From Burkholderiales bacterium (GTDB taxonomy: Bacteria > Pseudomonadota > Gammaproteobacteria > Burkholderiales > Burkholderiaceae_C), in the NCBI GenBank assembly GCA_016703325.1, contig JADJCH010000002.1:186001-250000 (forward strand): a DNA stretch of 64,000 nt, given 5' to 3'. Each line of letters starts with the position of its first letter. The first letter of the stretch is position 1. Below are positions 43,160-52,196 of this stretch, piece by piece. The translations under genes were made by a program, and so were the position numbers. A model generated the notes under the pieces. The model did no database searches. It worked only from the letters and a program-made list of their open reading frames with translations, and was not told where the DNA came from.

Positions 43160-45127
43160 TCAGTTCCCGATGGGGCCGCCATCGTCTTTCGTGATCACCA
43201 CCGTGGCGGAGCGGGGGCGCTGGCCAGGCTGCGGCCACGCGCCGGCCCAGGGGTTGCGGCTGGCGTCGGCGGCCGGGTCCACGCCCGGATGCTGGAGGTT
43301 CAGGAACAGCGTGCGGCAGTCCGGCGTCATCACCGGCCCGGTGACCTCGCAGCCGTGCGGGGCGATCAGGAAACGGCGCAGTGCCGCCGCGCCCGGCCCG
43401 GCGGCGGGGTCGCAGGCCAGCAGCTGGTTGCGCGGCAGCCAGAGCCGGTCGCCGGGCTGGGCCGGCACGGCGGTGGGTGAGTGGTCGGTGGCCACCCAGA
43501 GCAGCCCGCGCGGGTCGATCATCAGCCCGTCCGGGCCGCCGAAGGCATCGCCCTCGGCCTCGCCACCCAGCGCGAAGACCTCCCAGTCAAAGGTCTCGGA
43601 CCCCAGGTCACCGTGGTGTTTCCAGCGCAGGATGTGGCCCATCGGGTTGGGGGCGCGTGGATTGGCGGCGTCGGCGCCGGGCAGTTCCGCCTTGCCCCGG
43701 GCGCTGTTGTTGGTCAGGCTGACGTAGACCCAGCCGCTGGCTGCGTCCACCGCGGTCCACTCCGGTCGGTCCAGTTTCGTGGCGCCCAGGGCGTCGCTGG
43801 CCTGGCGGGCCTTGATCACCACTTCGCCTTGATCGGCAAAGCCCTGCGCGCGGGTCAGCGGGCCGTGGCCATGGCGCAATGGCAGCCAGCGGCCCTGGCC
43901 CTCGGCATCGAAGCGGGCCACGGACAGCGTGCCGTGGTCCAGCAGGTCCCGGTTGGCGGCCGCGCCGCCCGGGCGCACCCGGTCGCGGCTGACAAAGCGG
44001 TAGAGGTACTCGAAACGGGCGTCTTCGCCCATGAACACCGCCACCCGGCCATCGCGCAGCAGGGCGCAGGTCGCGCCTTCGTGGGTGGCGCGTCCCAGCG
44101 CACTGCGTTTGACCGGGGTGGACGTGGGGTCGTAGGGGTCGATCTCCACCACCCAGCCGAAGCGGTTGAACTCGTTGGGGTGGCGCCGGAGGTCGAAGCG
44201 TTCCTCGAACTCATGCCAGCGGTGCCAGCGCCCGCCCGGGCGCAGGCCCCAGCGGCGGTGGTGGTCGCTGAGCTGCTCGGGGGGCTCGAAGTAGCCGTGG
44301 AAGTTCTCTTCGCAGGTGAGGTAGGTGCCCCAGGGCGTGACGCCGCAGGCGCAGTTGTTGAAAGTGCCCAGCACCCGCCGGCCCTGCGGGTCCGCCTCGG
44401 TGCGCATCATGCGGTGGCCGGCCGCCGGGCCGGCGATGCGCATCGGCGTGCCGGCGGTGATGCGGCGGGCATAGCGGGAGGGGCGCTGCAGCGCCCAGCG
44501 GGGTGGCTGGCCGGCGCCGGGCTCTTCGGCCTGCACCTCGATGATGGAGACGCCCAGGGCGGCCAGCGACTTGGCGGTCTTGGCCGCATTCCAGCCGGTC
44601 ATGCCGTCCGGGTGGAGCAGGTTCTCGTCGGTGTACTCGTGGTTGACCGCCAGCAGGCCGTGCCTTGAGTTGGCTGCGGCCCCGGGTGCCTCCGGCCCGG
44701 GCAGCGGGAACCAGCCCATGCCGTCGTGGTGCATGCCGGCCATGCGCGCCTGGTCGGCTGCGCTGTGGCTGGCGTCCGGGGGAAGTTCCGGCATGTGGCC
44801 CGGCATGCCGACCGGATCGCCCCAGCGGTAGAGCAGCCGCGCGGTGTAGCCGGTGGGCACCTGCAGTGCCGCGCCGCCCGCGGTCATGGCCAGTGGCTGG
44901 AAGCCCAGGCGGCCGGATGCCGAGGGGGCTGGCGGGGCTGGTGGAGTTGGTGGGGCTGCCGCGACCGCAGGGGAGGCGCCGGCCCATGCGGTCAACCAGG
45001 CCGCCGCGCCCTGGCGCAGCCAATGCCGCCGGTTGGGCGCGCTGTCGAGCAGATCCCAGAGGCTCGGGTTGCCGCTGGGGTTGCAGTCGTCGGGCGGGGG
45101 CAGTTCGGCGAAGCGGGCTTTGGGCAT
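43160..45127 (-). CDS. PhoX-type (DUF839) phosphatase
   Basis: A 655-residue protein with an N-terminal twin-arginine-like segment (NRRHWLRQGAAAWLTAWAGA, Arg 33-34), fitting Tat export. The body has PhoX landmarks: LLAVNHEYTDENLLHPDGMT, NNCACGVTPWGTYLTCEENF, GWVVEIDPYDP, LGRATHEGATCALLRDGR, VYVSLTNNS and TPDCRTLFLNLQHPG. PhoX enzymes are Ca/Fe-dependent alkaline phosphatases that release phosphate from esters in the periplasm. No Pho box was recognised upstream. An alternative is a PhoX-like protein of other function, since the DUF839 family is broad. Confidence 0.88.
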   Translation of the reverse strand: MPKARFAELPPPDDCNPSGNPSLWDLLDSAPNRRHWLRQGAAAWLTAWAGASPAVAAAPPTPPAPPAPSASGRLGFQPLAMTAGGAALQVPTGYTARLLYRWGDPVGMPGHMPELPPDASHSAADQARMAGMHHDGMGWFPLPGPEAPGAAANSRHGLLAVNHEYTDENLLHPDGMTGWNAAKTAKSLAALGVSIIEVQAEEPGAGQPPRWALQRPSRYARRITAGTPMRIAGPAAGHRMMRTEADPQGRRVLGTFNNCACGVTPWGTYLTCEENFHGYFEPPEQLSDHHRRWGLRPGGRWHRWHEFEERFDLRRHPNEFNRFGWVVEIDPYDPTSTPVKRSALGRATHEGATCALLRDGRVAVFMGEDARFEYLYRFVSRDRVRPGGAAANRDLLDHGTLSVARFDAEGQGRWLPLRHGHGPLTRAQGFADQGEVVIKARQASDALGATKLDRPEWTAVDAASGWVYVSLTNNSARGKAELPGADAANPRAPNPMGHILRWKHHGDLGSETFDWEVFALGGEAEGDAFGGPDGLMIDPRGLLWVATDHSPTAVPAQPGDRLWLPRNQLLACDPAAGPGAAALRRFLIAPHGCEVTGPVMTPDCRTLFLNLQHPGVDPAADASRNPWAGAWPQPGQRPRSATVVITKDDGGPIGN

Positions 45128-45257
45128 CAGGCGACCGGCCGTGGCGGGTGCTGGGGGCCGATCAGTATGTCACGCCGCACCGAACCTGCCGACCGCGGCG
45201 AAGGGCTCGTTCCCACACGGCCTGCGCAGGCCGCCCGGCTGCCGCGGCCTCAGGTTC

Positions 45258-46028
45258 TCACCCCTCCAGCGCGTCAAACAGAGCGACGAACTCCAGGCTC
45301 AGCTTGTGCCGCGGATCCAGCTGCACCATCGGCAGCGCGCGCTCGTGGCTTTCCTTGATCTTCACCGAGGCGCTCAGGTAGGGCTGGAGCACCGGCAGGC
45401 CTTCTTCGATCAGCTCGGCCACCAGCTTCTGCGGCAGGCTGGCGCGGGGCTGGAACTGGTTGACGATCACGCCTTCCACCTTCAGTGCCGGGTTGTGGTC
45501 GGACTGGATTTCCTGCACGTTCTGCATCAGGGTGTAGAGCGCGCGGCGGGAGAAGTCGTCGCAGTCGAAGGGGATCAGGCAGCGCTCGGCCGCGATCAGC
45601 GCACTGCGGGTGTAGAAGTTCAGCGCCGGCGGGGTGTCGATGAAGATCCGGTCGTAGCGGTCACTCAGGCTCTCCAGCGCGTCGCGCAGCTTGTAGATCT
45701 TGTAGCGCGACTCCAGCTTGCCGTGCAGCTCGTCCAGCGTGGGGCTGGAGGGCATCAGGTGCAGATGCTCGATGGGGGTTTCGTAGATGAACTCGCCCAC
45801 CTGCTTGGGCTGGAAGCTGAAGCCCAGGGTCTGCTGGAAGAAGTCGGCCACCGTGCCGTCCTCGACACCATCGGCCTGATCACCCAGCAGGTAGCGGGTG
45901 GAGTTGCCCTGCACGTCCAGGTCCAGCACCAGGGTGCGCAACCCGCGCGAGGCGCTCACGGCGGCGAGGTTGCAGGTGATGGTCGACTTGCCGACCCCGC
46001 CCTTCTGATTGAACACGACTCGGCGCAT
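45258..46028 (-). CDS. Orphan ParA/MinD-like ATPase
   Basis: A 256-residue P-loop ATPase. ATG 46028 gives MRRVVFNQKGGVGKSTITC, a deviant Walker A with the signature lysine (Gly10-Thr16). LVLDLDVQGNSTRYLLG and RIFIDTPPALNFYTRSAL supply the switch motifs. No parB or centromere-like repeats lie nearby, so it more likely positions a protein cargo or helps another cell-polarity process than segregates DNA. The gene stands alone, followed by a 130-base gap before the PhoX gene. Confidence 0.88.
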   Translation of the reverse strand: MRRVVFNQKGGVGKSTITCNLAAVSASRGLRTLVLDLDVQGNSTRYLLGDQADGVEDGTVADFFQQTLGFSFQPKQVGEFIYETPIEHLHLMPSSPTLDELHGKLESRYKIYKLRDALESLSDRYDRIFIDTPPALNFYTRSALIAAERCLIPFDCDDFSRRALYTLMQNVQEIQSDHNPALKVEGVIVNQFQPRASLPQKLVAELIEEGLPVLQPYLSASVKIKESHERALPMVQLDPRHKLSLEFVALFDALEG

Positions 46029-46186
46029 GCGGCAGCACTCCAGACGGGCGCGCACGGAACGGTGGAAGCGGGACGCGGCGAAACAGGGCGCGCCACTGGG
46101 GCCGCTTCGCCAGGCCCGGATTCTGCCAAGAGTCTGTTGCGTTGCAGCAGCGCTGTTTCGCGCGATGCATCCTTCGTCGTTGGGCG

Positions 46187-46483
46187 TTACCGAAGGCGGC
46201 TCAACCAGTGCTCCGGCACACGCCTGCTGTCTGCCACAGCGTGGATGAGTACCCCGTACTCTTCTTCCGTGTAGACGATGGAGAACGGAAAGTCAGTCAC
46301 CAGCCTGCGCCGGGTTCCGCCGGCAGACGGCTTGCCGTGAAGCGGAAAGGCCGCCGCACGTTGGGCTGCGGCCTCGACCGCTGATCGGAACCTGGCCCCG
46401 AGACCTTGCTCCATCGTCTCGTAGTAAGCGGTTTGGCCAAGCAGTTCGGACCTGGCGGCCTGAGTGAAGCGGGCCTGATTCAA
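46187..46483 (-). CDS. ParE/RelE-type toxin
   Basis: A 98-residue protein starting at TTG 46483 (MNQARFTQAARSELLGQTAY) in a TTGA overlap with the antitoxin stop. The fold pattern is typical of ParE: an N-terminal helical hairpin (YYETMEQGLGARFRSAVEAA), then RRRLVTDFPFSIVYTEEEYG and VLIHAVADSRRVPEHWLSRL. ParE poisons gyrase while RelE cuts ribosome-bound mRNA; the RRRL...YTEE strand layout fits ParE slightly better. Confidence 0.82.
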   Translation of the reverse strand: MNQARFTQAARSELLGQTAYYETMEQGLGARFRSAVEAAAQRAAAFPLHGKPSAGGTRRRLVTDFPFSIVYTEEEYGVLIHAVADSRRVPEHWLSRLR

Positions 46484-46710
46484 GGCGCGATGCGCCTTGC
46501 TTCTGCAAAAACGTCTTCGGCGGCGTAGGTCTTGACCTCTCCGCGCTGATAGGTCTGAACGCGGCGCACGATCTCGGCGTCCCAGGCCGCTTCAATGTGG
46601 GAAAGCGGGGGCTCGTGCAGCGATTCCAGCAGCAGCTCCACGAGGCGAGACCGGTCGTCGGGTGCGAGCGATCGGCCGCGGTCTGCAAGCTCGGCGACGA
46701 TGTCAGCCAT
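46480..46710 (-). CDS. Addiction-module antitoxin (TIGR02574-like)
   Basis: A 76-residue protein: MADIVAELADRGRSLAPDDR, then SRLVELLLESLHEP and a segment with EAAWDAEIVRRVQTYQRGEV. This is the addiction-module component pattern that accompanies ParE/RelE-type toxins. ATG 46710 has GGAGG upstream, and TATGAT (46739-46734) is a good -10 box about 24 bases before the start. The gene overlaps the toxin by four bases. Confidence 0.8.
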   Translation of the reverse strand: MADIVAELADRGRSLAPDDRSRLVELLLESLHEPPLSHIEAAWDAEIVRRVQTYQRGEVKTYAAEDVFAEARRIAP

Positions 46711-46765
46711 GGTGTGCCTCCGTGTGTTGGCAGATCATAGCGGGCGGGTGCGCAACGGGTGTTTT

Positions 46766-47992
46766 TCATTCCGGTTGCAGCCGATCGCGTGCCCACAGCG
46801 CCGGGAACAGGCGGATCCACAGCCCTGCCACCAGCAGGACGCCGACACCGCCCAGCAGCACCGAGCCCACCGGCCCCAGCCAGGCGGCGGTGGCGCCGGA
46901 CTCGAATTCGCCGAGCTGGTTGCTCGCGCCGATGAACACCGAGTTGACGGCACTCACCCGGCCGCGCATGTCGTCGGGGGTTTCCAGTTGCACCAGGGTC
47001 TGGCGGATCACCACGCTGACCATGTCGGCCACACCGGAGATGAACAGCGCCACGAAGGACAGCCAGACCTGCGTCGACAGCGCAAACACCCCCATGCAGA
47101 CGCCGAACACCGCCACCCAGCCGATCAGCTGCCGGCCGACCCCGTGCTGCAGCGGGTGCCGCGCCAGCCACAGCGACATCAGCAGCGCCCCGCCGGCAGG
47201 CGCGGCGCGCAGCAGGCCCAGCGCCCAGGGGCCGGCCTGCAGGATCTCCTTGACGAAGATGGGCAGAAGCGCGGTGGCGCCGCCCAGCAGCACCGCGAAC
47301 AGGTCCAGCGAGGTGGCCCCCAGCAGCACCGGCCGCTGCCAGAGGAAGCGCACGCCGTCCAGCACGCTGCGCCAGTCGGCCGCGCCGCGCGATTCGGCTG
47401 CGGGCACCCGCACCCGGCTCATCAGCCACAGCGACAGGGCACTCACCCCGACACTCACCCCGTAGACCCAGCCGATGCCCAGCGCAAACAGGCCGCCGGC
47501 CAGCGCAGGCCCGCCGATCACGGCCACCTGGATGCCGCTGGCATTGACCGCCATGGCCCGCGCCAGCAGGGACGGCGGCACCAGCGAGGGCGTCAGCGCC
47601 TGGGAGGCCGGCATCTGGAAGGCCCGCGCCACGCCGAAGGCCACCGACAGGCCGAGGATCCCTTCGCGGGTGATGCTGTCGGTCAGGGTGGCGGTGCAGA
47701 GCAGCGTGATGGCCGCCCACTGCAGGGCCGTGCAGGCCAGCACGATGCGGACGCGGTTGTGGCGGTCGGCGACGTGGCCGGCCGGCAGGGTGAGCAGCAG
47801 CGCGGGCAGGAACTGCGCCAGACCGACCAGACCCAGGTCCCAGGCGCTGCCGGTCAGTTCGTACATCTGCCAGCCCAGCGCGACCATCACCATCTGGCTG
47901 GCCAGTTGCCCGGTCAGCCGGGCCCACCAGAAGTGCAGGAAGGGCCGCACCGCCAGCAGGTCGGCCAGGGAGTGGCTTGAAGATGAGGACAC
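46766..47992 (-). CDS. MFS exporter, EntS-like
   Basis: A 408-residue, 12-helix major facilitator. The start is taken at GTG 47992 (VSSSSSHSLADLLAVRPFLH), since the longer frame runs into ureF. Motifs include ALGWQMYELTGSAWDLGLVG, AGHVADRHNRVRIVLA (MFS motif A) and ETPDDMRGRVSAVNSVFIGA, all typical of the enterobactin-exporter/MFS-3 family. It probably exports a small molecule. It follows ureF by 16 bases, where ureG would be expected in many related urease operons. Confidence 0.88.
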   Translation of the reverse strand: MSSSSSHSLADLLAVRPFLHFWWARLTGQLASQMVMVALGWQMYELTGSAWDLGLVGLAQFLPALLLTLPAGHVADRHNRVRIVLACTALQWAAITLLCTATLTDSITREGILGLSVAFGVARAFQMPASQALTPSLVPPSLLARAMAVNASGIQVAVIGGPALAGGLFALGIGWVYGVSVGVSALSLWLMSRVRVPAAESRGAADWRSVLDGVRFLWQRPVLLGATSLDLFAVLLGGATALLPIFVKEILQAGPWALGLLRAAPAGGALLMSLWLARHPLQHGVGRQLIGWVAVFGVCMGVFALSTQVWLSFVALFISGVADMVSVVIRQTLVQLETPDDMRGRVSAVNSVFIGASNQLGEFESGATAAWLGPVGSVLLGGVGVLLVAGLWIRLFPALWARDRLQPE

Positions 47993-48008
47993 GGACAGGG
48001 TCAGACTT

Positions 48009-48719
48009 TCAAGAACGGAACAGCCGCGAGTACTGCGCCTCGTGCCGCGCGCTGAGAATGGCCAGCATCGGGCTGTGCGACTGGCGGATCGCGTCGTCGG
48101 CATGCCGTCGGGCGGTGTCCACCGCGGCGGGCAGCTCTTCGATCAAGGCTGCGAGGATGCGTTGACCGGCGCTCTGACCCAGCGGTACGGCCTTGAGGGC
48201 CGCCTGCACCAGGTTCTCCGCCCAGCCGAAGGCATGGGCCAGCAGGGCCTCCTCCGGCTCAGGCGGCGGGTTGCTGCGCTGCACCGCCAGGGCCCAGGCG
48301 ACGGGCCAGCTCGGCGCCGGGCGCAGTTGCGCCAGCAGGGCCAGGGCAGGGTCCTGAGCCGCCGCCGCCGGGTCCAGGTTGCGCAGCCACTCCAGCATCG
48401 AGCGGCCCATCTGCTCGGTCTGGCGACGCAGTTCCCGGCTCTCCCGGGTCTGCAGCAGCCAGTTGTTCAGGGTCTGCAGGCGATCGCCGTCCAGCGCCTG
48501 CCAGGCCTGCATCGCCGGCAGCAGCACCGCCAGGTCGGAGCGGGCCAGCGCCAGGTGCAGCTGGTCGATCAGCCAACGTCGTGTGCTGGCCTCGTCGTGC
48601 ACCTGGCCGGCGTCCACCGCCGCTTCCAGCCCCTCGGAGTAGCTGAACCCACCCACCGGCAGGGCCGGGGAGGCGAGCCAGAGCAGTCGCAGCAGCGCGG
48701 CGGCCGGTCGGGCCGTCAT
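48009..48719 (-). CDS. ureF: Urease accessory protein UreF
   Basis: A 236-residue all-helical GTPase-activating-type subunit of the urease maturation complex (UreD-UreF-UreG). ATG 48719 overlaps the ureE stop (ATGA). Conserved parts are LLWLASPALPVGGFSYSEGLE, QMGRSMLEWL and AFGWAENLVQAALKAVPLGQ, followed by the QRILAALIEELP helix. It helps deliver nickel and CO2 to apo-urease. No UreG gene follows it in this window. Confidence 0.95.
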   Translation of the reverse strand: MTARPAAALLRLLWLASPALPVGGFSYSEGLEAAVDAGQVHDEASTRRWLIDQLHLALARSDLAVLLPAMQAWQALDGDRLQTLNNWLLQTRESRELRRQTEQMGRSMLEWLRNLDPAAAAQDPALALLAQLRPAPSWPVAWALAVQRSNPPPEPEEALLAHAFGWAENLVQAALKAVPLGQSAGQRILAALIEELPAAVDTARRHADDAIRQSHSPMLAILSARHEAQYSRLFRS

Positions 48720-49537
48720 GCGGGCCTGGGTGGGTTGCCCGCGGCGGTGCCGACTGCAACCTCCACCGATGCCGCAGGCGGACTGTGGTGATGGTGATTG
48801 TGATGATGGTGGTGTCCACAACCGGGGCCGTGCACATGTGGCACCGGCTCGGAGCGCACGCCGATGGACAGCGGCCGGCCCCGCACCGGGACGGCTGCGG
48901 CTGCAGATGGTTGGGCCGTGGCGCTCACAACGCCTTGCCCGTGGGAATGACCGTGCCCATGATCCCGGGCGTGATCGTGCGGATGATCATGGCCGCCTTG
49001 CCCGTGGTCGTGCCCGTGGTCGTGCCCATGAGCATGGCCGTGCACGTGGCTTTGAGCGTGCCCGTGTGAATGCCCAGACCCGGCGGCCGCATAGGCCCCC
49101 CCCTCCGGCTCGAACGCGGCCTCGGCCTCCTCGACGATCAGGTGCATCTGCCGCAGCATGTCGGCCAGCACATGGTCAGGCTCCAGCTTCAGGTGGTCCG
49201 GCTGCAGCTCCAGCTGCACATGGCGGTTGCCCAGGTGGTAAGCCGCGCGCATCAGGTCAAAGACGCTGCCGTGTTCTGCGCAGGCCCGCACCACCAGCAC
49301 CCGCTGTGGGGCCGCCAGCACCCGCACCAGGCTGCCGTCCTCGGTGACCAGTACATCGCCGCCGCGCAGCTGGCTGCCGCGCGGCAGGAAGATGCCCAGG
49401 TGGCGGCCGCCGCTGTCGGTGGTGTCGAAGCGGCTCTTCTGCCGCTGGTCCCAATCGAGCTCCACATGGGAGGCTCGCCGCAGAAGCACCGACGCCAGGC
49501 CGCGGCCCTGGGGGATGAGTTTGTTGACGGTCAGCAT
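48716..49537 (-). CDS. ureE: Urease accessory protein UreE with very His-rich tail
   Basis: A 273-residue nickel metallochaperone, far longer than the usual 150-160. ATG 49537 starts MLTVNKLIPQGRGLASVLLR; an ATG three codons upstream is possible. The standard part includes HLGIFLPRGSQLRGGDVLV and AYHLGNRHVQLELQPDHL (metal-binding His). The tail after about 155 has two histidine blocks holding about 30 His in all, including HHHHHNHHHH near the end. These should bind many nickel ions and act as a store. It is separated from ureC by about 5 kb of unrelated genes. Confidence 0.94.
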   Translation of the reverse strand: MLTVNKLIPQGRGLASVLLRRASHVELDWDQRQKSRFDTTDSGGRHLGIFLPRGSQLRGGDVLVTEDGSLVRVLAAPQRVLVVRACAEHGSVFDLMRAAYHLGNRHVQLELQPDHLKLEPDHVLADMLRQMHLIVEEAEAAFEPEGGAYAAAGSGHSHGHAQSHVHGHAHGHDHGHDHGQGGHDHPHDHARDHGHGHSHGQGVVSATAQPSAAAAVPVRGRPLSIGVRSEPVPHVHGPGCGHHHHHNHHHHSPPAASVEVAVGTAAGNPPRPA

Positions 49538-49623
49538 GGCCCGCATTGTCGCGCCAGAGCGTGTTCCGGCGCAGACCGCGAGCCCAGGGCCGGATCAAGG
49601 CCGGAAACGGGCTGGATCAGGGC

Positions 49624-50883
49624 TCACTGGTTCTTGAACTTCTCGAAGTCCTCGGCCTGCTGGTCCTTGAACTTCTCGAAGCCGGACTTGCGCTTCGTGA
49701 TCTCCAGTTTGCCGTTCACGCCATTGAACTTGACGGTGAAGTCCCGGCTGACCTTGCGCTCCTGCGGATTGAACTCCGCCAGGTCGATCTCGTAGTTGAA
49801 CCGGTCCTTCAGATTGAGCTTGGAGGCCCGCTCCAGGATGTGGATCAGCGAGGCCGAACGGGTGGCCCCGGGGCCGAGTACCAGGTCGGACGAGACGCTG
49901 CCGTCCTTCATCGTGAAGGGCAGGAAACCCTCCTTGCCGGGGTCGGGCGGTGCCACCTCGCCGTACTTGTTGCCGCCGCTGTCGCTCAGGTGCGAGTCGC
50001 CGAGTTTGTGGGTCAGCTGCAGGGGGGCTTCCGACAGGTTCTTGAACTTCAGGCTGACCACCGCCAGTTGCGGGTCGGTGAACTGGCCTTCGTTCATCAG
50101 GGTGGAGGAACCGATTCGCACCACCTCCACCCGCAGCGGACCGTCCACGGCACACAGCGGGACCCCCTTGCAGGGATCGACAGGCGCCGCCGCCTGGGCC
50201 GCCGGCGGCAGGGGGGCAGGGCTGGTCGTGGCACCGGGCATCGGAGCGGACACAGCGGCGGCCCCGGCGCCGATCGAGTAAGTGCCCTCACGCAGGCGCG
50301 GAATGACGATGGCGTGTTCGATGCCGCCTTCTACGCGGTTGGTGTCACCGATCTGGCGCAGTTCCCGCACCAGCATCGAGACCTCGAAGAGGTCGCCGAG
50401 CTCCTTCTGGCCGGTCCAGACGTTGAACTCGATGGTGGCGTCGCGGTGTTCACCGGGCTCGACGCGGAAGTTCGTCTGCGTCTGGCCTTTTTCGAAGCGC
50501 GGCATGCCGCCGGTGCGGCCGTGGTTGTCCGAGCGGTGGCTGCGGTTGTCCGAAATGACCAGTTCCCGGCCGACGTAGGCCAGTGCGGTGGCCTGGGCGC
50601 TGCGGTTGAAGAAGCGCAGCGACACGTTGACATGCTTCCAGCCGCCGCTGCTGGTGCTGCTCACCGAGCGCACAAACACCGCCAGCTCCTTGGACGACCA
50701 GCAGGCCGAATCCGCCGGGCAGACGGGCACATGCGACTGCGCTTGCGCCAGCGGCACCTGGACCAGGCCGAGGCTGGCCGCCAGGGCCAGATGGCGCAGG
50801 AGATGACTTGCCGAGTGGGTACGCCCCCTGTCAAGGCGCATGGCGCTGGATGGGGTAGGGGTCGGGAATAGGTTGTTCTGCAT
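49624..50883 (-). CDS. Exported protein with tandem DUF4352-like domains
   Basis: A 419-residue protein of unknown function. ATG 50883 has a strong ribosome site (GGAGG, six bases before). A signal peptide ends near LVQVPLAQAQS. Two similar Ig-like beta domains follow: about 60-215 (WKHVNVSLRFFNRSAQATAL, then ELVISDN, and a GEHRDATIEFNVW strand) and about 250-395 (LAVVSLKFKNLSEAPLQLTH, and GPGATRSASLIHI). This layout resembles DUF4352/DUF4352-like extracytoplasmic domains. A Pro/Ala linker joins them. The C-terminus repeats FEKFKDQQ and FEKFKNQ. It is separated from the lipoprotein genes upstream by a strong terminator, so it may have its own promoter. Confidence 0.7.
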   Translation of the reverse strand: MQNNLFPTPTPSSAMRLDRGRTHSASHLLRHLALAASLGLVQVPLAQAQSHVPVCPADSACWSSKELAVFVRSVSSTSSGGWKHVNVSLRFFNRSAQATALAYVGRELVISDNRSHRSDNHGRTGGMPRFEKGQTQTNFRVEPGEHRDATIEFNVWTGQKELGDLFEVSMLVRELRQIGDTNRVEGGIEHAIVIPRLREGTYSIGAGAAAVSAPMPGATTSPAPLPPAAQAAAPVDPCKGVPLCAVDGPLRVEVVRIGSSTLMNEGQFTDPQLAVVSLKFKNLSEAPLQLTHKLGDSHLSDSGGNKYGEVAPPDPGKEGFLPFTMKDGSVSSDLVLGPGATRSASLIHILERASKLNLKDRFNYEIDLAEFNPQERKVSRDFTVKFNGVNGKLEITKRKSGFEKFKDQQAEDFEKFKNQ

Positions 50884-50994
50884 GAAATCCTCCGTGGACA
50901 TGGGCATCCACGACCTGACCGCCGAGGTCATCTCGTGGTGAATCTGGGGGTCGACCGAATGCTCCGAAGCCGGGTGTCGAGACTGTCACGCCAA

Positions 50995-51034
50995 CAAGAA
51001 GCCCCCAGCACCGAGGGTGACTGGGGGCTTCTTG
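50995..51034 (-). terminator. Strong Rho-independent-like terminator
   Basis: CAAGAAGCCCCCAG (50995-51008) pairs perfectly with CTGGGGGCTTCTTG (51021-51034), a 14-bp stem; the loop itself can add CACC/GGTG pairs with a small bulge. On the minus strand the stem ends in CTTCTTG TTGG. It lies 60 bases past the stop of the LPP20 gene at 51094 and should end the lipoprotein operon. Confidence 0.8.
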
Positions 51035-51093
51035 AACGGTCATTCAGCTGCGTTCAGTCACTGCGCCGGTTCAGGCCGCAGTCAGGTGCACCG

Positions 51094-51684
51094 TCATTGC
51101 TTGGCGTCCATCTTGGCGATTTCAGCCGCCAGCTCGTCCTGGCCCTGCTTGGCCTTGAACTGCTGCCACAGCGCGCGTTCGTTGCGCATGCTGGTCTTCA
51201 GGACGTTCTTGGTCTGGTCTTCGGCCAGCTTGGGGTCCAGGCCGACCAGCACGTACATCGTGCCCTTGGGGCTGACGGTGCTGCGGAAGGCGCGCGAGCC
51301 GGAAATGGTTTCGGCGGTGATGAGCTTGGACACGCTGGTGTTGACCTTGTCGACGGTTTCCGACGAGGCCGCACCGGTGGTCTCCACATACTGCTTGACC
51401 ATGTTGGTGACGCGCACCTTCATCTGCTGGGCAAGCACCACGCGTGCGGAGGCGGTGGCCTGGTCCTTCATGAACTGGGGGCCGGCTGCGGACTTCTCGT
51501 GCGAGCCCACTGCCGACACCGCCACACCCTCCACTGGGGTGTCGCAGACCCACAGCGGGGCCGGATCCTTCGGCGAGTCCGGGAACACGCATTCAGCCGG
51601 TGCGGCGGCCACTTGCTTTTTCGACGCACAACCGGCCATGAAAGCCATTGCCACAGCCACACCCACCAATCCCAGCTTGTTCAT
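51094..51684 (-). CDS. LPP20-family lipoprotein
   Basis: A 196-residue lipoprotein. ATG 51684 has AAGGAG eight bases upstream; a GTG three codons earlier is too close to it. The signal peptide ends in the lipobox AFMAGC. The mature part has PLWVCDTPVEGVAVSAVGSH and ATASARVVLAQQMKVRVTNM, the pattern of LPP20 (FlgP-like) proteins, with TMYVLVGLDPKLAEDQTKNV as a second conserved strand. It is the last gene of the lipoprotein operon. Related lipoproteins support outer-membrane structures; the partner here is unknown. Confidence 0.8.
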   Translation of the reverse strand: MNKLGLVGVAVAMAFMAGCASKKQVAAAPAECVFPDSPKDPAPLWVCDTPVEGVAVSAVGSHEKSAAGPQFMKDQATASARVVLAQQMKVRVTNMVKQYVETTGAASSETVDKVNTSVSKLITAETISGSRAFRSTVSPKGTMYVLVGLDPKLAEDQTKNVLKTSMRNERALWQQFKAKQGQDELAAEIAKMDAKQ

Positions 51685-51748
51685 CACGTTCACTCCTTAC
51701 AGAAAAATATCCATCAAACCTGAACGAAGGGAGGCCCCTTGCGCTCCC

Positions 51749-52196
51749 TCATTTGGACGGGACCACCCAGACCCACAGGGTTCCGTTGGCGGGGTCCAGC
51801 CACTTGCTTTTCAGCACCGCCTTCACTTCGCGGTCCTTCACCTCTTCGCGAATGGTCTTGCTCGCGATGGTGGACGAACGGTCGTTCTCGGTGACCTGTT
51901 GCACCTCGTGTTCACTGCCGATGGTGACGCCCTGGCGCTTGGCCAGTTCTTCGCGCGCCCGGCTGAGCGCCAGCTCTTCCTGGGCGTTGCGGCCCATCAC
52001 ATGCATGCCGGCGGAAGCGGAGGCCCCATCGCCGGGGTTGTCGATCCAGCCGGGGCGGCCCTGAACCTTGGGCCGACTTGCCCGGCATGGAAAGACAACC
52101 GGTAAACATTGCGACGGTTGCCAAGGCGCCCAGCCACAGCAAGCCGCGCAGCAACCGAGCGCAGCGGACTTGTTCCGTGTTCGGCATCCTGCTCAC
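51749..52196 (-). pseudogene. LPP20-like lipoprotein with apparent frameshift
   Basis: The N-terminus comes from GTG 52196, which overlaps the previous stop (GTGA), and encodes a signal peptide with lipobox MFTGC. The C-terminal part is in another frame and reads GRPGWIDNPGDG, MHVMGRNAQEELALSRAREE and a final TLWVWVVPSK. The frames meet near 52061-52085. A one-base correction would give a small lipoprotein of about 148 residues with the Trp-and-Ala-rich LPP20 pattern. Mutation or sequence error. Confidence 0.65.

Noticed and set aside
48781..49080. Tandem repeats in the ureE 3' half as a DNA-level repeat array
   Set aside because: They are simply the histidine codons of the UreE tail.
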